From assembly GCF_009725235.1 (NCBI RefSeq), contig NZ_WJFC01000038.1:16071-80070 (forward strand): a stretch of 64,000 nt of DNA, in the 5' to 3' direction. A model generated the notes under the pieces. The model searched no databases, was not told where the DNA came from, and saw only the letters and a list, made by a program, of their open reading frames with translations. Both the position numbers and the translations under genes were made by a program. This DNA comes from Scytonema sp. UIC 10036. GTDB taxonomy: Bacteria; Cyanobacteriota; Cyanobacteriia; Cyanobacteriales; Nostocaceae. Below, one piece after another: positions 51,016 to 59,705 of the stretch (position 1 is the first letter of the stretch; each line of letters starts with the position of its first letter).

Positions 51016-52950
51016 ATGGTATTCACATCACAAGAATTTGATACCACCAATCTTTTCATTGGTAATGGTACAGGAGAACTCAATTCTTTAAATGCAGTAT
51101 CCTTAAATTCTAACACTTTATCAGGATTAAATACTCAGTTAGCGCCAGGTAATACAACTCTTCTTGACTCTAGTTTGTTCAAAATAGATCCTCTATTTCC
51201 TTCGGAGATTGTAGCCTTTGTTGGAGATCCTGGTAACACTATAGCTAGTGCGAGGAACATAGGTACTCTCAACGGCACTAAAACCTATAACAACTCTGTA
51301 GGAAATACTGACACTTATGACTATTTCCGCCTTAACCTAAATACGGCAAATAGCTCTCTCAACGTCTCCTTGACAGGTATGACAGCTGACGCTGATGTTG
51401 ATGTTCTCAATCATGGTGGTGCCATCATTGCCTCTTCCACTCGTGGTGGAGCTGTAGACGACTCAATTAACCTTTCTGCCTTAGCAGCTGGAGATTATTA
51501 TGTTAGAGTGCGTCAGTATAGTGGCAATACAAATTATAGTTTGAAGCTATCTAACGCTCAGCCAAACAACCTTTTAACAAAAGACATTGATATTGAAACT
51601 CTCAATGGAACTCGCACCTACAGTGACTCTGTAGGCCATAACGACACTTCAGATATGTATCGTTTTAGTCTAAGTTCGGCTGCTAGTGGTTTTAATGTGA
51701 CTCTGACTGGATTAGGTGCTGATGCTGATGTGCGACTGGTTCGAGATGCTAATAATAATGGCATTGTGGATGCGGGGGAAGAAATTAGTCGTTCCAATAA
51801 TGGAAGTAGTCATTCAGAATGGATTCAGGCTTCTCTAGCAGCAGGAAATTACTTTGTCCAGGTTTACCAATACAGTGGCAATAGCAATTATGACTTAAGT
51901 ATTTCTACAGGTGACTGGTATAGCTCCAATCTCTCTGATGGAGGTTTGATTGGTGAAGCACGTTTTGCTACAGCAGATGGGCACATTAGCCGCAATGAAA
52001 TGATTTCTATTCTGCGAGAAACGAAAGATTACGGTAGCATCGACACTAATGAACTCACTAGCTTGCGTAAATTATTGAGCGGTGCAGGCTATATGATGCC
52101 AGAATATGTGCGAAATCTATCGAATAAGGTGATTAACTCCGATCCTGCAAACCCTCGTTCTGGTATCGGTAACCTTTATGTTGGTAGCAGTGACACCCAG
52201 ATGGAGAAGCTCATTGGTAAGTGGTTTTTAGGAAACGATCGCCCTACAGCCAGTGGTACATACAACTACGCGAGTGGTTCTTTGTTCCAAAATGGCATTA
52301 GTCACACAGATGTGGATCAGGGAATTGCAAACAATTGTTACTTTTTAGCAAGTCTGGGTGTAGTTGCTTTACGCACCCCCACCGCCATCTCTAATATGTT
52401 CACCGACAATAATGATGGCACTTTTACTGTCCGCTTTTTTAATAACGGTGTAACTGATTACGTAATTGTAGATAGATATTTGCCAACAACTAGTAGTGGT
52501 TATTTTGTCTATGCTAACGAAGCTTCTGGCTTAACTTACAATAGTTCTAGCAACGAATTATGGGTGGCTCTAGCAGAGAAGGCTTACGCTCAAATTAATG
52601 AATCTGGCTGGATTGGTCAAGATAATACAAACTCTTACTCTGGTACAGATTTTGGTTGGCCCTTCAACGCCATACGTCAGATTACTGGACGCAATACAGA
52701 TCATAATAATGTTAGCACTCTAAGTAGTATTGTTAACACTTGGAATGCTGGTCAATTAGTTGTTTTAAACTCTAAGGTTTCAACAACTAATGGTGTTGTT
52801 GAAAATCACTCTTACGTAATGACAGGTTATAACTCTTTGACACAAAACTTTACTCTTTACAACCCTCATGGAGGTTTTGGTAGTACCATTACCCTAAGTT
52901 GGAATCAAGTTCTAAATAATTTCGACACTTGGGATAGAACTACTGCTTAA
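51016..52950 (+). CDS. Calpain-like cysteine protease with two PPC domains
   Basis: A 644-aa protein. The first 65 residues are Asn/Ser/Thr-rich and lack a standard signal peptide. Two bacterial pre-peptidase C-terminal (PPC) beta-sandwich domains follow (about 72-180 and 190-297; each with DTYDYFRLNL/DTSDMYRFSL and AAGDYYVRVRQYSGN). A short helical EF-hand-like section (about 310-375) leads to a calpain-type papain fold with Cys441 (QGIANNCYFLASL), His598 (ENHSYVMTGYN) and Asn616 (LYNPHGG). The triad is complete. Calpain-type proteases with PPC domains are probably secreted, likely by a type I system. Substrates are unknown. ATG start with an A-rich leader. Confidence 0.9.
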   Translation: MVFTSQEFDTTNLFIGNGTGELNSLNAVSLNSNTLSGLNTQLAPGNTTLLDSSLFKIDPLFPSEIVAFVGDPGNTIASARNIGTLNGTKTYNNSVGNTDTYDYFRLNLNTANSSLNVSLTGMTADADVDVLNHGGAIIASSTRGGAVDDSINLSALAAGDYYVRVRQYSGNTNYSLKLSNAQPNNLLTKDIDIETLNGTRTYSDSVGHNDTSDMYRFSLSSAASGFNVTLTGLGADADVRLVRDANNNGIVDAGEEISRSNNGSSHSEWIQASLAAGNYFVQVYQYSGNSNYDLSISTGDWYSSNLSDGGLIGEARFATADGHISRNEMISILRETKDYGSIDTNELTSLRKLLSGAGYMMPEYVRNLSNKVINSDPANPRSGIGNLYVGSSDTQMEKLIGKWFLGNDRPTASGTYNYASGSLFQNGISHTDVDQGIANNCYFLASLGVVALRTPTAISNMFTDNNDGTFTVRFFNNGVTDYVIVDRYLPTTSSGYFVYANEASGLTYNSSSNELWVALAEKAYAQINESGWIGQDNTNSYSGTDFGWPFNAIRQITGRNTDHNNVSTLSSIVNTWNAGQLVVLNSKVSTTNGVVENHSYVMTGYNSLTQNFTLYNPHGGFGSTITLSWNQVLNNFDTWDRTTA

Positions 52951-53049
52951 TACCAAATCTGGTTTTCTAACTCCTTAGGGGTCAATACTACGTAGGTTTT
53001 GCATAAAAATACGCAGTATTGCCTTAGGGGTCTTAAAGTTACCTTCAAT

Positions 53050-53547
53050 ATGCTCATGCTCAAAAATTTCTTTATTGTCACTTTGATTGTGGGTTCACTG
53101 ACATGGAGCTATATGCTATTAGCTCACGGTCAAACTCAGATTCCATTCACTAAACCTGTTATGTCTACTGTTAACGGAGTTCTGATTAAGAATATTTCTC
53201 TTATGGCACGGGAAGAGAAAAAACAGCCTCCTGGAACTCAACAGGTGTCACCAAGAGATATTGGGTTTGCTTCAGTGTTTTTTCACATAGAAAATACCAC
53301 ACAAGCAAATATTAACGTCATCATTGAAGCAATTGAAATTCGTAATTCAGATAACAAAACGATACTCAAGCAGGCAACTCCCGAAGAAATTATCTTGAAA
53401 CCACTAGAAGACTCAAAAAATAGTTTTCATTTAACTAACAAATTGGGCATCCCAGGTTCAGGTAAGGTAAAAGCTGTCCTGACTTACCGAATCGGCGATC
53501 GCACCGAAGTCATCGAATCAGCACTAGTGAATGTAGATCGATTTTAG
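53050..53547 (+). CDS. Secreted hypothetical protein
   Basis: Start assigned at ATG 53050 (MLMLKNFFIVTLIVGSLTWS), giving a 165-aa protein with a clear signal peptide (hydrophobic core about 6-22, probable cut after LLAHGQ). The mature part looks like one beta-sandwich: IGFASVFFHIENTTQANINV, VIIEAIEIRNSDNKTIL, and VKAVLTYRIGDRTEVIESALV. I do not recognise the family. It is 99 bp downstream of the calpain-like protease gene on the same strand and could be a co-expressed periplasmic partner or inhibitor, but this is speculation. Confidence 0.75.
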   Translation: MLMLKNFFIVTLIVGSLTWSYMLLAHGQTQIPFTKPVMSTVNGVLIKNISLMAREEKKQPPGTQQVSPRDIGFASVFFHIENTTQANINVIIEAIEIRNSDNKTILKQATPEEIILKPLEDSKNSFHLTNKLGIPGSGKVKAVLTYRIGDRTEVIESALVNVDRF

Positions 53548-53663
53548 CAATTGTCATTTTTTTTTCCCAAACTACTAAAAAAATGTAAACAATTTTGAAG
53601 ACCAAAATCGGTATGCTGTATACTAGCTAACCTAATGCCATACTCCCGCACTAAGTTCACTCT

Positions 53664-54848
53664 ATGTCAGAGCATCTCTCTCTCCCAACAGTTAAACCCA
53701 ATATTCCCCATTTTTCCTCCGGACCCTGTGCAAAACGCCCTGGTTGGTCGGTGGAAAAACTAGCTAATGCTTGTGTAGGTCGTTCTCATCGTTCCACGGA
53801 TGGTAAAGCCAAGTTAGCAGAAGTTATCGAACGTTCCAAGAAAATTCTTGGTGTTCCCTCAGACTATCGTTTGGGTATTGTTCCTGCATCCGATACAGGC
53901 GCTGTGGAAATGGCAATGTGGTCATTGCTGGGAAAGCTTCCCTTGGATATCTTGGCATGGGAAAGTTTTGGTCAGGAATGGGTGAAAGATGTAGTAGATG
54001 AGCTAAAGTTGCCTGATGCTCGCATTATGAAGGCACCCTATGGTACTTTACCCGATCTACACCAAGTAGATTTTAGTCATGATGTGGTGTTTTTGTGGAA
54101 CGGAACAACATCCGGTGTTAGATGCCCTAATGGTGATTGGATAAAAGACGATCGCCTTGGGCTGACCATTTGTGATGCGACTTCTGCTGTCTTCGCAATG
54201 GATATCCCATGGGAAAAGCTGGATGTAGTCACCTATTCTTGGCAAAAGGTTTTGGGTGGAGAAGCACAACACGGAGTTATTGTGCTTTCACCACGCGCAG
54301 TGGAACGTTTGGAAAGCTATGAACCCGATAGACCCATACCAAAGATTTTCCGTCTTGCCCAAAAAGGCAAGTTGATTGAAGGTATCTTTAAAGGAGACAC
54401 CATCAATACCCCATCAATGCTGTGTGTGGAAGATGCACTTGACGGTTTAAGCTGGGCAGAAAGTATTGGTGGGCTTCCAGGGCTAATTCGTCGCAGTGAA
54501 GCCAATCTCGCTGCGATCGCCCGTTGGGTTGAGAACAGCAGTTGGGCTGCATTCCTTGCTGAGAATCCTGACATTCGCTCCTGTACTTCTATTTGCCTAA
54601 AAATAAAAGATTCTTGGTTTGGGACTTTGAATTCAGAAAAACAAGCAGAATTTGCCAAGAAACTGGCTAAAGTTCTGGAACAAAAAGAGGTTGCTTACGA
54701 TATTGCATCCTATCGTTCTGCACCTCCCGGAATCAGAATTTGGGGTGGTGCTACGGTAGAAACTTCGGATATCGAAGCTTTATTACTTTGGTTGGATTGG
54801 GCTTTTGCTACAGTTAAAGCCGATTTCGAGACAGCTGTAGCAGCGTAA
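53664..54848 (+). CDS. serC: Phosphoserine aminotransferase
   Basis: A 394-aa PLP enzyme of the serine pathway, transferring an amino group from glutamate to 3-phosphohydroxypyruvate. Characteristic parts are [16 protein letters not shown] at the N-terminus, [13 protein letters not shown] (phosphate site), [37 protein letters not shown], the [13 protein letters not shown] segment with the PLP-binding Asp, and the Schiff-base Lys in [15 protein letters not shown]. This is the archaeal/alphaproteobacterial-type SerC branch. It is monocistronic, followed by an inverted repeat (54885-54936) that may end its transcript. Confidence 0.95.
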   Translation: MSEHLSLPTVKPNIPHFSSGPCAKRPGWSVEKLANACVGRSHRSTDGKAKLAEVIERSKKILGVPSDYRLGIVPASDTGAVEMAMWSLLGKLPLDILAWESFGQEWVKDVVDELKLPDARIMKAPYGTLPDLHQVDFSHDVVFLWNGTTSGVRCPNGDWIKDDRLGLTICDATSAVFAMDIPWEKLDVVTYSWQKVLGGEAQHGVIVLSPRAVERLESYEPDRPIPKIFRLAQKGKLIEGIFKGDTINTPSMLCVEDALDGLSWAESIGGLPGLIRRSEANLAAIARWVENSSWAAFLAENPDIRSCTSICLKIKDSWFGTLNSEKQAEFAKKLAKVLEQKEVAYDIASYRSAPPGIRIWGGATVETSDIEALLLWLDWAFATVKADFETAVAA

Positions 54849-54884
54849 GCGGGCAAAACAAAACTAAGCTATATTACCTAAAAA

Positions 54885-54936
54885 CGTAGGTAGGGCTATG
54901 CCGCACATTCAGTATTGTAGGGCATAACCCCACCTA
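54885..54936. repeat. Inverted repeat after serC, terminator-like
   Basis: GTAGGTAGGGCTATGCC and GGCATAACCCCACCTAC pair over about 17 bases with a few G-T or mismatched pairs, loop of about 18. A related element lies at about 9009-9064. It is probably a dispersed repeat that can fold in RNA. Confidence 0.75.
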
Positions 54937-54983
54937 CAAAAATTGGTAATTCTAGAGCGCAAAGGGAGTAGGCACAGCTTTCT

Positions 54984-55017
54984 CAATCCAAAATCCAAAA
55001 TCTAAAATCTAAAATGG
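54984..55017. repeat. TTTTGGA heptamer tandem repeat (inverted)
   Basis: CAATCCAAAATCCAAAATCT plus AAAATCTAAAATGG, the complement of the repeats at 32871 and 56571. It abuts the start of the glycosyltransferase fragment. Confidence 0.85.
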
Positions 55018-55199
55018 ATAGCGTTTTGCTTTTTGAGCCAACAAATGAACGAGATTTATCAGAAACTCTAAGCCGAGTGATAAATTGGAGAGAGAAAGAT
55101 GCTCAGCTAGGTGAAAGATGCCGCAATCATATTTCATCAAAATTGAGTTTTGAAAAAATGATTGATGGTATTGAAAAAATATTAGTAACTGTTGTATGA
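55014..55199 (+). pseudogene. GT4 glycosyltransferase C-terminal fragment
   Basis: A 61-codon frame (MDSVLLFEPTNERDLSETLS ... CRNHISSKLSFEKMIDGIEK) that reads like the last helices of a family 4 glycosyltransferase (the V-L-F-x-P-x-x-x-x-x-L-A-x-x-L motif after the donor site). Everything upstream of the donor-site loop is missing and the heptamer repeat begins where it should be. I infer a remnant produced by deletion at the repeat. Confidence 0.7.
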
Positions 55200-55335
55200 A
55201 ACTCCTATTCCTCTGTGTACTCTGCGTTTGGTGTGGTTCAATAAATTAAATTACTTTTGAACCGTAGAGTACGCAGAGAGGGCAGAGAAAAAAGATGAGA
55301 AATTGCCGCCTGAATTAAAATTTTATGAGCCGAAC

Positions 55336-56100
55336 TTAATTGACCGCAATGGGCAAGATGAATTCGAGACCCGTTGGATGTAAACAAGTTCCATTCAAGT
55401 TTGCTTTGCTAAAATTAACACTTCTGTCATTCAGATAACTTAGGTCATATATTCCTAATTTCTCAAAATCAGGTGAACCGAATAACTTTGCATGGCTGAG
55501 GTTTGCGTGCGTAAGATTGGCGTTCCGGAAATCGGCTCCTCTTAAATCGGCATAGCTGAGATCGGCTCCAAAAAGATTGGCTCCCTTCAAATCGGCTGCA
55601 CAAAGATCTGCCCCAGAGAGATTTGCTCCATGAAGGTTGGCATCGTTAAGATCCGCAAATCGCAAACTTGCGTGGTGGAGATTTGCATGACTGAGGTTGA
55701 CTCCACTTAAACTGGCTCGAAAAAAAAGACCGTGATAAATGACACATACCCCAAGATCTGCTCTTGCGAGGTTTGCTCCAGTCAAATTAGCTCCACTAAA
55801 CTCCACCGACGCTAAAAACAACCCATCACTCAGGTTAGCGTGGCTCAGGTTGGCTCCACTTAAGTCTGCAATGCTAAAATCGACACCGCTTAAGTCCGCA
55901 TTGTAAAAATTTGCGTTTCGCAGTTCGGCTTCGTAAATTTTGACTCCTTTTAGATTTGCATAACTAAAGTTTATACCATCTAAGATAGTCGAAAGTTCAA
56001 TATGACTTAGGTCTGGGTTAATTTCAGGGTTTTTGTCCCTCCATTCGTTCCAAGCTTGGACGCCGGACGAAATCAAAGCCAACAATTCGCGACTTACCAT
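55336..56100 (-). CDS. Pentapeptide-repeat protein
   Basis: A 254-aa protein. After a helical N-terminus (ELLALISSGVQAWNEWRDKN) come about 30 tandem A(D/N)LxX pentapeptides (ANLSHANLSDGLFLA, GADLCAADLKGANLFGADLS and so on), which fold as a right-handed quadrilateral beta-helix. The count of repeats, with F or L at the central position throughout, looks uninterrupted to about residue 215; the C-terminal LHPTGLEFILPIAV strand probably caps the helix. Such proteins are abundant in cyanobacteria and mostly of unknown function (Qnr/MfpA types mimic DNA). No signal peptide is seen. The gene is monocistronic. Confidence 0.93.
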   Translation of the reverse strand: MVSRELLALISSGVQAWNEWRDKNPEINPDLSHIELSTILDGINFSYANLKGVKIYEAELRNANFYNADLSGVDFSIADLSGANLSHANLSDGLFLASVEFSGANLTGANLARADLGVCVIYHGLFFRASLSGVNLSHANLHHASLRFADLNDANLHGANLSGADLCAADLKGANLFGADLSYADLRGADFRNANLTHANLSHAKLFGSPDFEKLGIYDLSYLNDRSVNFSKANLNGTCLHPTGLEFILPIAVN

Positions 56101-56239
56101 TACAAGTTTACGTTAAGCTTCGTTAAAGATAAAATATGAAAAATTGACTCCTTTTTGGTAGAACGCAAAACAAGTCCCTATTTAGCATTAATAGCTTCAA
56201 ATCCTTCTGCTTTTATTTCGGTTTCAAAGGCTGACTAGT

Positions 56240-56560
56240 TTAATTTTGTTTTCCTGTCTGCTTCTGGACAACCAGTTGCACTGCTAATGCCAACAACCCT
56301 ATTGTTACTATGCCAAATACTCCAGTACCTAAAGCAGTTACACCTATAACTAAAGTACGCACGGCAGAAGCAATATTTGCCGCTAATTGGCTGTTTGATG
56401 CAATGGGTTTATTGGCATAGGTTGTAACTATACCAACCATCAGAGAGTACAATCCATAGGTTAATGCCCCGGAAATCAAGGCTCCTATTATGCAGCGTAA
56501 AGGAGTTGTTGGTACTTGCGCTTGAGGGTCTGTTGGTTGCACGAGCTTTTTGTCTGCCAT
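56240..56560 (-). CDS. DUF3082 membrane protein
   Basis: A 106-aa protein with two hydrophobic helix regions (about 22-45, IIGALISGALTYGLYSLMVG, and about 68-100, LVIGVTALGTGVFGIVTIGL) and polar ends. This matches the cyanobacterial DUF3082 family, small integral membrane proteins of unknown role. It follows ispE on the same strand after about 140 bp, an arrangement I recall from related cyanobacteria, so the two are probably co-transcribed. Start ATG 56560. Confidence 0.87.
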   Translation of the reverse strand: MADKKLVQPTDPQAQVPTTPLRCIIGALISGALTYGLYSLMVGIVTTYANKPIASNSQLAANIASAVRTLVIGVTALGTGVFGIVTIGLLALAVQLVVQKQTGKQN

Positions 56561-56570
56561 AATTTATACC

Positions 56571-56613
56571 ATTTTGGATTTTGGATTTTGGATTTTGGAT
56601 TTTAGATTTTGGA
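56571..56613. repeat. TTTTGGA heptamer tandem repeat
   Basis: Five to six imperfect copies of TTTTGGA / TTTTAGA between ispE and the DUF3082 gene, same family as 32871-32903 and 54984-55017. Confidence 0.9.
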
Positions 56614-56703
56614 TTGAGAAAGCCATACTTAGACTTGATTCTATCTAACTATCTGTTGTATTTTTTCATTGCTATGAGTTATCACTTGTAAATTTAGTCA
56701 CAC

Positions 56704-57654
56704 TTAACGATTAACCGTGAATTGTACCCCATGTGTAATGCTTTGAGTAACGAATAATTCTAAATCTTTGTCAGGAATGGTTTCTCTAATACGAGTTTTA
56801 ACTTGTTCCGCGTGCTGTTGAGATTCACAAATCCCAAACACGCTCGGACCGGAACCAGACATCATTGTTCCTAAAACACCAGCCGCCGCAAATGTCTCCC
56901 GTAGTTGCAAGACTTGCGGATATTCTGGCAACACTACACGCTCTAAATCGTTGTGGAGCTTTTCGGCAATTTCTTTTGGATCTCTGTTTACTATCGCTTT
57001 GACTATCGCTCCGGAATGAACTGCTGCAGCACGAGCTGCCAAGCTTTCGGTATCTCTCAGATAAGTATCCCCAAATTGCTGTCGATAGGTTTTGTATGCC
57101 CAAGCGGTAGAAACTTCTAAGCTGCGGTATTTGCCCAATACTATATATATGTTGTCTAAAGAATTAAGCGGTGAAAGCTGCTCACCTCTACCTGTGGCGA
57201 TCGCAGTCCCACCCCCTATGCAAAATGGTATATCTGAACCTAGTAGAGATGCGAGTTGCTCTAATTCTGTGCGAGTCAAACCTAAATTCCACAGCAAATC
57301 TATTCCTACCAATACAGCTGCTGCATTCGCCGAGCCTCCTGCTAACCCAGCGGCGATGGGGATACGCTTGTTAATACTAATGTCTACACCACCATATTTT
57401 GCATATGCATCTGGAAATTTTACTGTCATTAATTCAGCTGCACGGTATGCTAAATTACCTCTGTCTGTTGGTAATTCTGGTTTGTTACAGCGAAGGCGAA
57501 TCGTATCAATACTGCCTGCTTCTAGATGAATTTCATCTGCTAAGTCAATACTCTGGAGTATCATAACTAACTCGTGATACCCATCGGAGCGATCGCCAAT
57601 AATTTCTAGGTATAAGTTGATTTTGGCAGGGGCTATTAAGGTGTAACTACGCAT
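56704..57654 (-). CDS. ispE: 4-diphosphocytidyl-2-C-methyl-D-erythritol kinase
   Basis: A 316-aa GHMP kinase of the MEP isoprenoid pathway, phosphorylating CDP-methylerythritol at the 2-hydroxyl with ATP. Visible motifs: SYTLIAPAKINLYLEIIGDR at the N-terminus (catalytic-site Lys), IPIAAGLAGGSANAAAVLVG (GHMP ATP-binding loop), SDIPFCIGGGTAIATGRGE, and the C-terminal GTMMSGSGPSVFGI glycine-rich loop. Length is normal. It leads a small operon with the DUF3082 gene. Confidence 0.97.
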   Translation of the reverse strand: MRSYTLIAPAKINLYLEIIGDRSDGYHELVMILQSIDLADEIHLEAGSIDTIRLRCNKPELPTDRGNLAYRAAELMTVKFPDAYAKYGGVDISINKRIPIAAGLAGGSANAAAVLVGIDLLWNLGLTRTELEQLASLLGSDIPFCIGGGTAIATGRGEQLSPLNSLDNIYIVLGKYRSLEVSTAWAYKTYRQQFGDTYLRDTESLAARAAAVHSGAIVKAIVNRDPKEIAEKLHNDLERVVLPEYPQVLQLRETFAAAGVLGTMMSGSGPSVFGICESQQHAEQVKTRIRETIPDKDLELFVTQSITHGVQFTVNR

Positions 57655-57888
57655 ATGTAAAGTTCAGAGCTAGGAGTTGATCTTCTGCGTTAGTAAATAA
57701 CACAATAATTATGTCAGGCATTTACATTTTCACATTAAATGCAAATTATTTCTTGACACTGCCTCTGCTTTTGTTCTATTATGGCGACTACCTTAAGATA
57801 GAAAAACTTTATCTTTCTATTGGTAGCTGCGATCGCAGTCAAAATTTACAAAATCAAAGCATTATCAATTTGCGATCTTGGAAAATTG

Positions 57889-58143
57889 ATGACTCCTTAC
57901 TTTTTCAAGCTAGCCCAAGAAAATGAGAATCTCTATAAAAAAGAGCTGCTTAAGTATGGTGTGGAACAGAAGTTAGCAGCCTCAGCCGCAAAGATTCTAG
58001 CGTCTGAAAAACCAAATGAACTCCTTAGTTCAGAAGAGTTGCGAGTGCTTACAGAAGCTTGCGAACAGTGGTCAACACAATATTTATGCCTTAATAGAGG
58101 TATAGAAAAGAATCGCCGTTTACGTAAGGATTTTTGGTCATAA
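57889..58143 (+). CDS. Hypothetical protein (84 aa)
   Basis: Start chosen at ATG 57889 (MTPYFFKLAQENENLYKKEL), which gives a compact helical protein without the odd upstream stretch. Sequence: helix, then QKLAASAAKILASEKPNELL, SSEELRVLTEACEQWSTQYL, and a basic end (GIEKNRRLRKDFWS). No family recognised. The text is well-formed and hydrophilic, so a real gene is likely. It lies between divergent ispE and the beta-lactamase-fold gene. Confidence 0.6.
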   Translation: MTPYFFKLAQENENLYKKELLKYGVEQKLAASAAKILASEKPNELLSSEELRVLTEACEQWSTQYLCLNRGIEKNRRLRKDFWS

Positions 58144-58242
58144 GTATAGCATTATCAAATGCAGAAACAAGATCGCCAAAAATCCCTGAACTGTAAAGCT
58201 TGGAAGAAAAATTTGTCATTATCTTGACATTGGCTCTTATTT

Positions 58243-59364
58243 ATGAATAAGATGCAAAACATTTCCGTAGCGTTTACGTTCAAACCTCCTAGCACTCTAA
58301 TGAAACTACACTGGTACGTATTAAGCCTCACATCTGTTGTATTATTATCCTCTCCAGTCAAAGCAACCCTATCACAATCTACGTATAATAACCAAACAAG
58401 AGCGGTCGGTCAGAGTCAAGACTACCGTAGAATTGCGGGTAACAATTCTTCAAAAGAATTAACTAATTTACCGGGAATTGAATTTATTGCCCCAAAACCG
58501 GAAACTCATTCTGTAAATCCAAGCGATCGTGATTCATTTGCCGAAATTGTTCCTCTAGGCAAGGAAATGTCAGCGCTTAATTCTCAAATTCGAGCCTTAA
58601 TGGATCGTTATAATTTTCTTGTCCCAGGAATGTTTTTCTTGGATTTGCAGACTGGCGATTATTTAAATATTAATGGAGATAAAGCATTTCCAGCAGCTAG
58701 CACCATTAAATTCCCAATTTTGATAGCGTTATTTCAGGAAATAGAAGCTGGTAGAGTGAGTCTTGACGAACCTCTAGTGATGCGACGGGACTTAGTTGCA
58801 GGTGGTTCTGGAGATATGCAAGATAAATCTGTTGGTAGTCGATTTACCGTCTTGCAAACCGCAACTAAGATGATGACTATCAGTGATAACACCGCCACAA
58901 ATATGATTATTGACCGTTTGGGTGGTCAGGTTATACTCAATCAGCGTTTTCACAGTTGGGGATTGCAAAATACTGCAATTCGCAATCTTCTAGCAGACGT
59001 TAACGGAACTAATACCACTAGTGCAAAAGACTTAGTGAAATTGTCTGCACTAATTACCAACAATAAATTAATCAATAACACCAGCCGTGCTCAAGTTTTG
59101 GAGATGATGCGTCATTGTCACAATCAAAGTATGCTGCCATCTGGTTTGGGTTCAGGTGCTATCATTGCTCACAAAACTGGAACATTGAGATTTGTGCTTG
59201 GAGATGCAGGGATTATTCAGACACCAACTGGGAAAATATATTTAGCAGGGATTTTGGTTAAGAGACCCAATCATGACTCTAGAGCAACAGCGTTTATTCG
59301 TCAAGTTTCCCGATTTGTCTATGATTACGAGAATAATTCACAATTAACGGGTTTTAAACAGTGA
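58243..59364 (+). CDS. Class A beta-lactamase-fold serine hydrolase
   Basis: A 373-aa exported protein. Translation may begin at ATG 58243 or, more like a signal peptide, at ATG 58300 (MKLHWYVLSLTSVVLLSSPV). After a variable 100-residue stretch the serine hydrolase domain shows the three class A motifs: S153-T-I-K156 in AASTIKFPIL, S214-D-N in ISDNTATN, and K311-T-G in AHKTGTLRF. The omega-loop Glu (E166 in TEM) is not evident: the region reads RNLLADVNGTNTTSAKDL. Without it, beta-lactam deacylation would be poor, so it may be a penicillin-binding or esterase-like protein rather than a true lactamase. Acts in the periplasm or cell wall. Confidence 0.85.
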   Translation: MNKMQNISVAFTFKPPSTLMKLHWYVLSLTSVVLLSSPVKATLSQSTYNNQTRAVGQSQDYRRIAGNNSSKELTNLPGIEFIAPKPETHSVNPSDRDSFAEIVPLGKEMSALNSQIRALMDRYNFLVPGMFFLDLQTGDYLNINGDKAFPAASTIKFPILIALFQEIEAGRVSLDEPLVMRRDLVAGGSGDMQDKSVGSRFTVLQTATKMMTISDNTATNMIIDRLGGQVILNQRFHSWGLQNTAIRNLLADVNGTNTTSAKDLVKLSALITNNKLINNTSRAQVLEMMRHCHNQSMLPSGLGSGAIIAHKTGTLRFVLGDAGIIQTPTGKIYLAGILVKRPNHDSRATAFIRQVSRFVYDYENNSQLTGFKQ

Positions 59365-59705
59365 CCACCCGATCGGTACGTAGATAGGAAGGTAAACCCG
59401 AAATTTTAATTTTCGTTAAGTATGGAATTGCCGATCGCTGCTCGCTGCTTATCCGTCACTGATTAAAATCTATATATGGATGGGTGTAAAAACAATACGT
59501 ACCATGTGAGACAGAAGCAATTATTGGGAAAAATACTACAGTAAGACACACAGCCACAAAGTTAAGCAACTGACACCAGAAATTTAACTTTCTAGTGTAT
59601 AGCAGCTAAGGATCTTTTCCAGATCGCCTCTAAGGTGAAGCGAAATTAGCTTTGTTGAGCAGGTATCAAACAGAGTAGATGGGAGCAATACTGGAGATAG
59701 ATTGA
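59365..59705. other. Intergenic region upstream of the metalloprotease gene
   Basis: About 340 bp. No gene or strong repeat seen. GGAG at about 59693 is a ribosome-binding site for the metalloprotease start. The promoter should be here but cannot be assigned. Confidence 0.45.
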
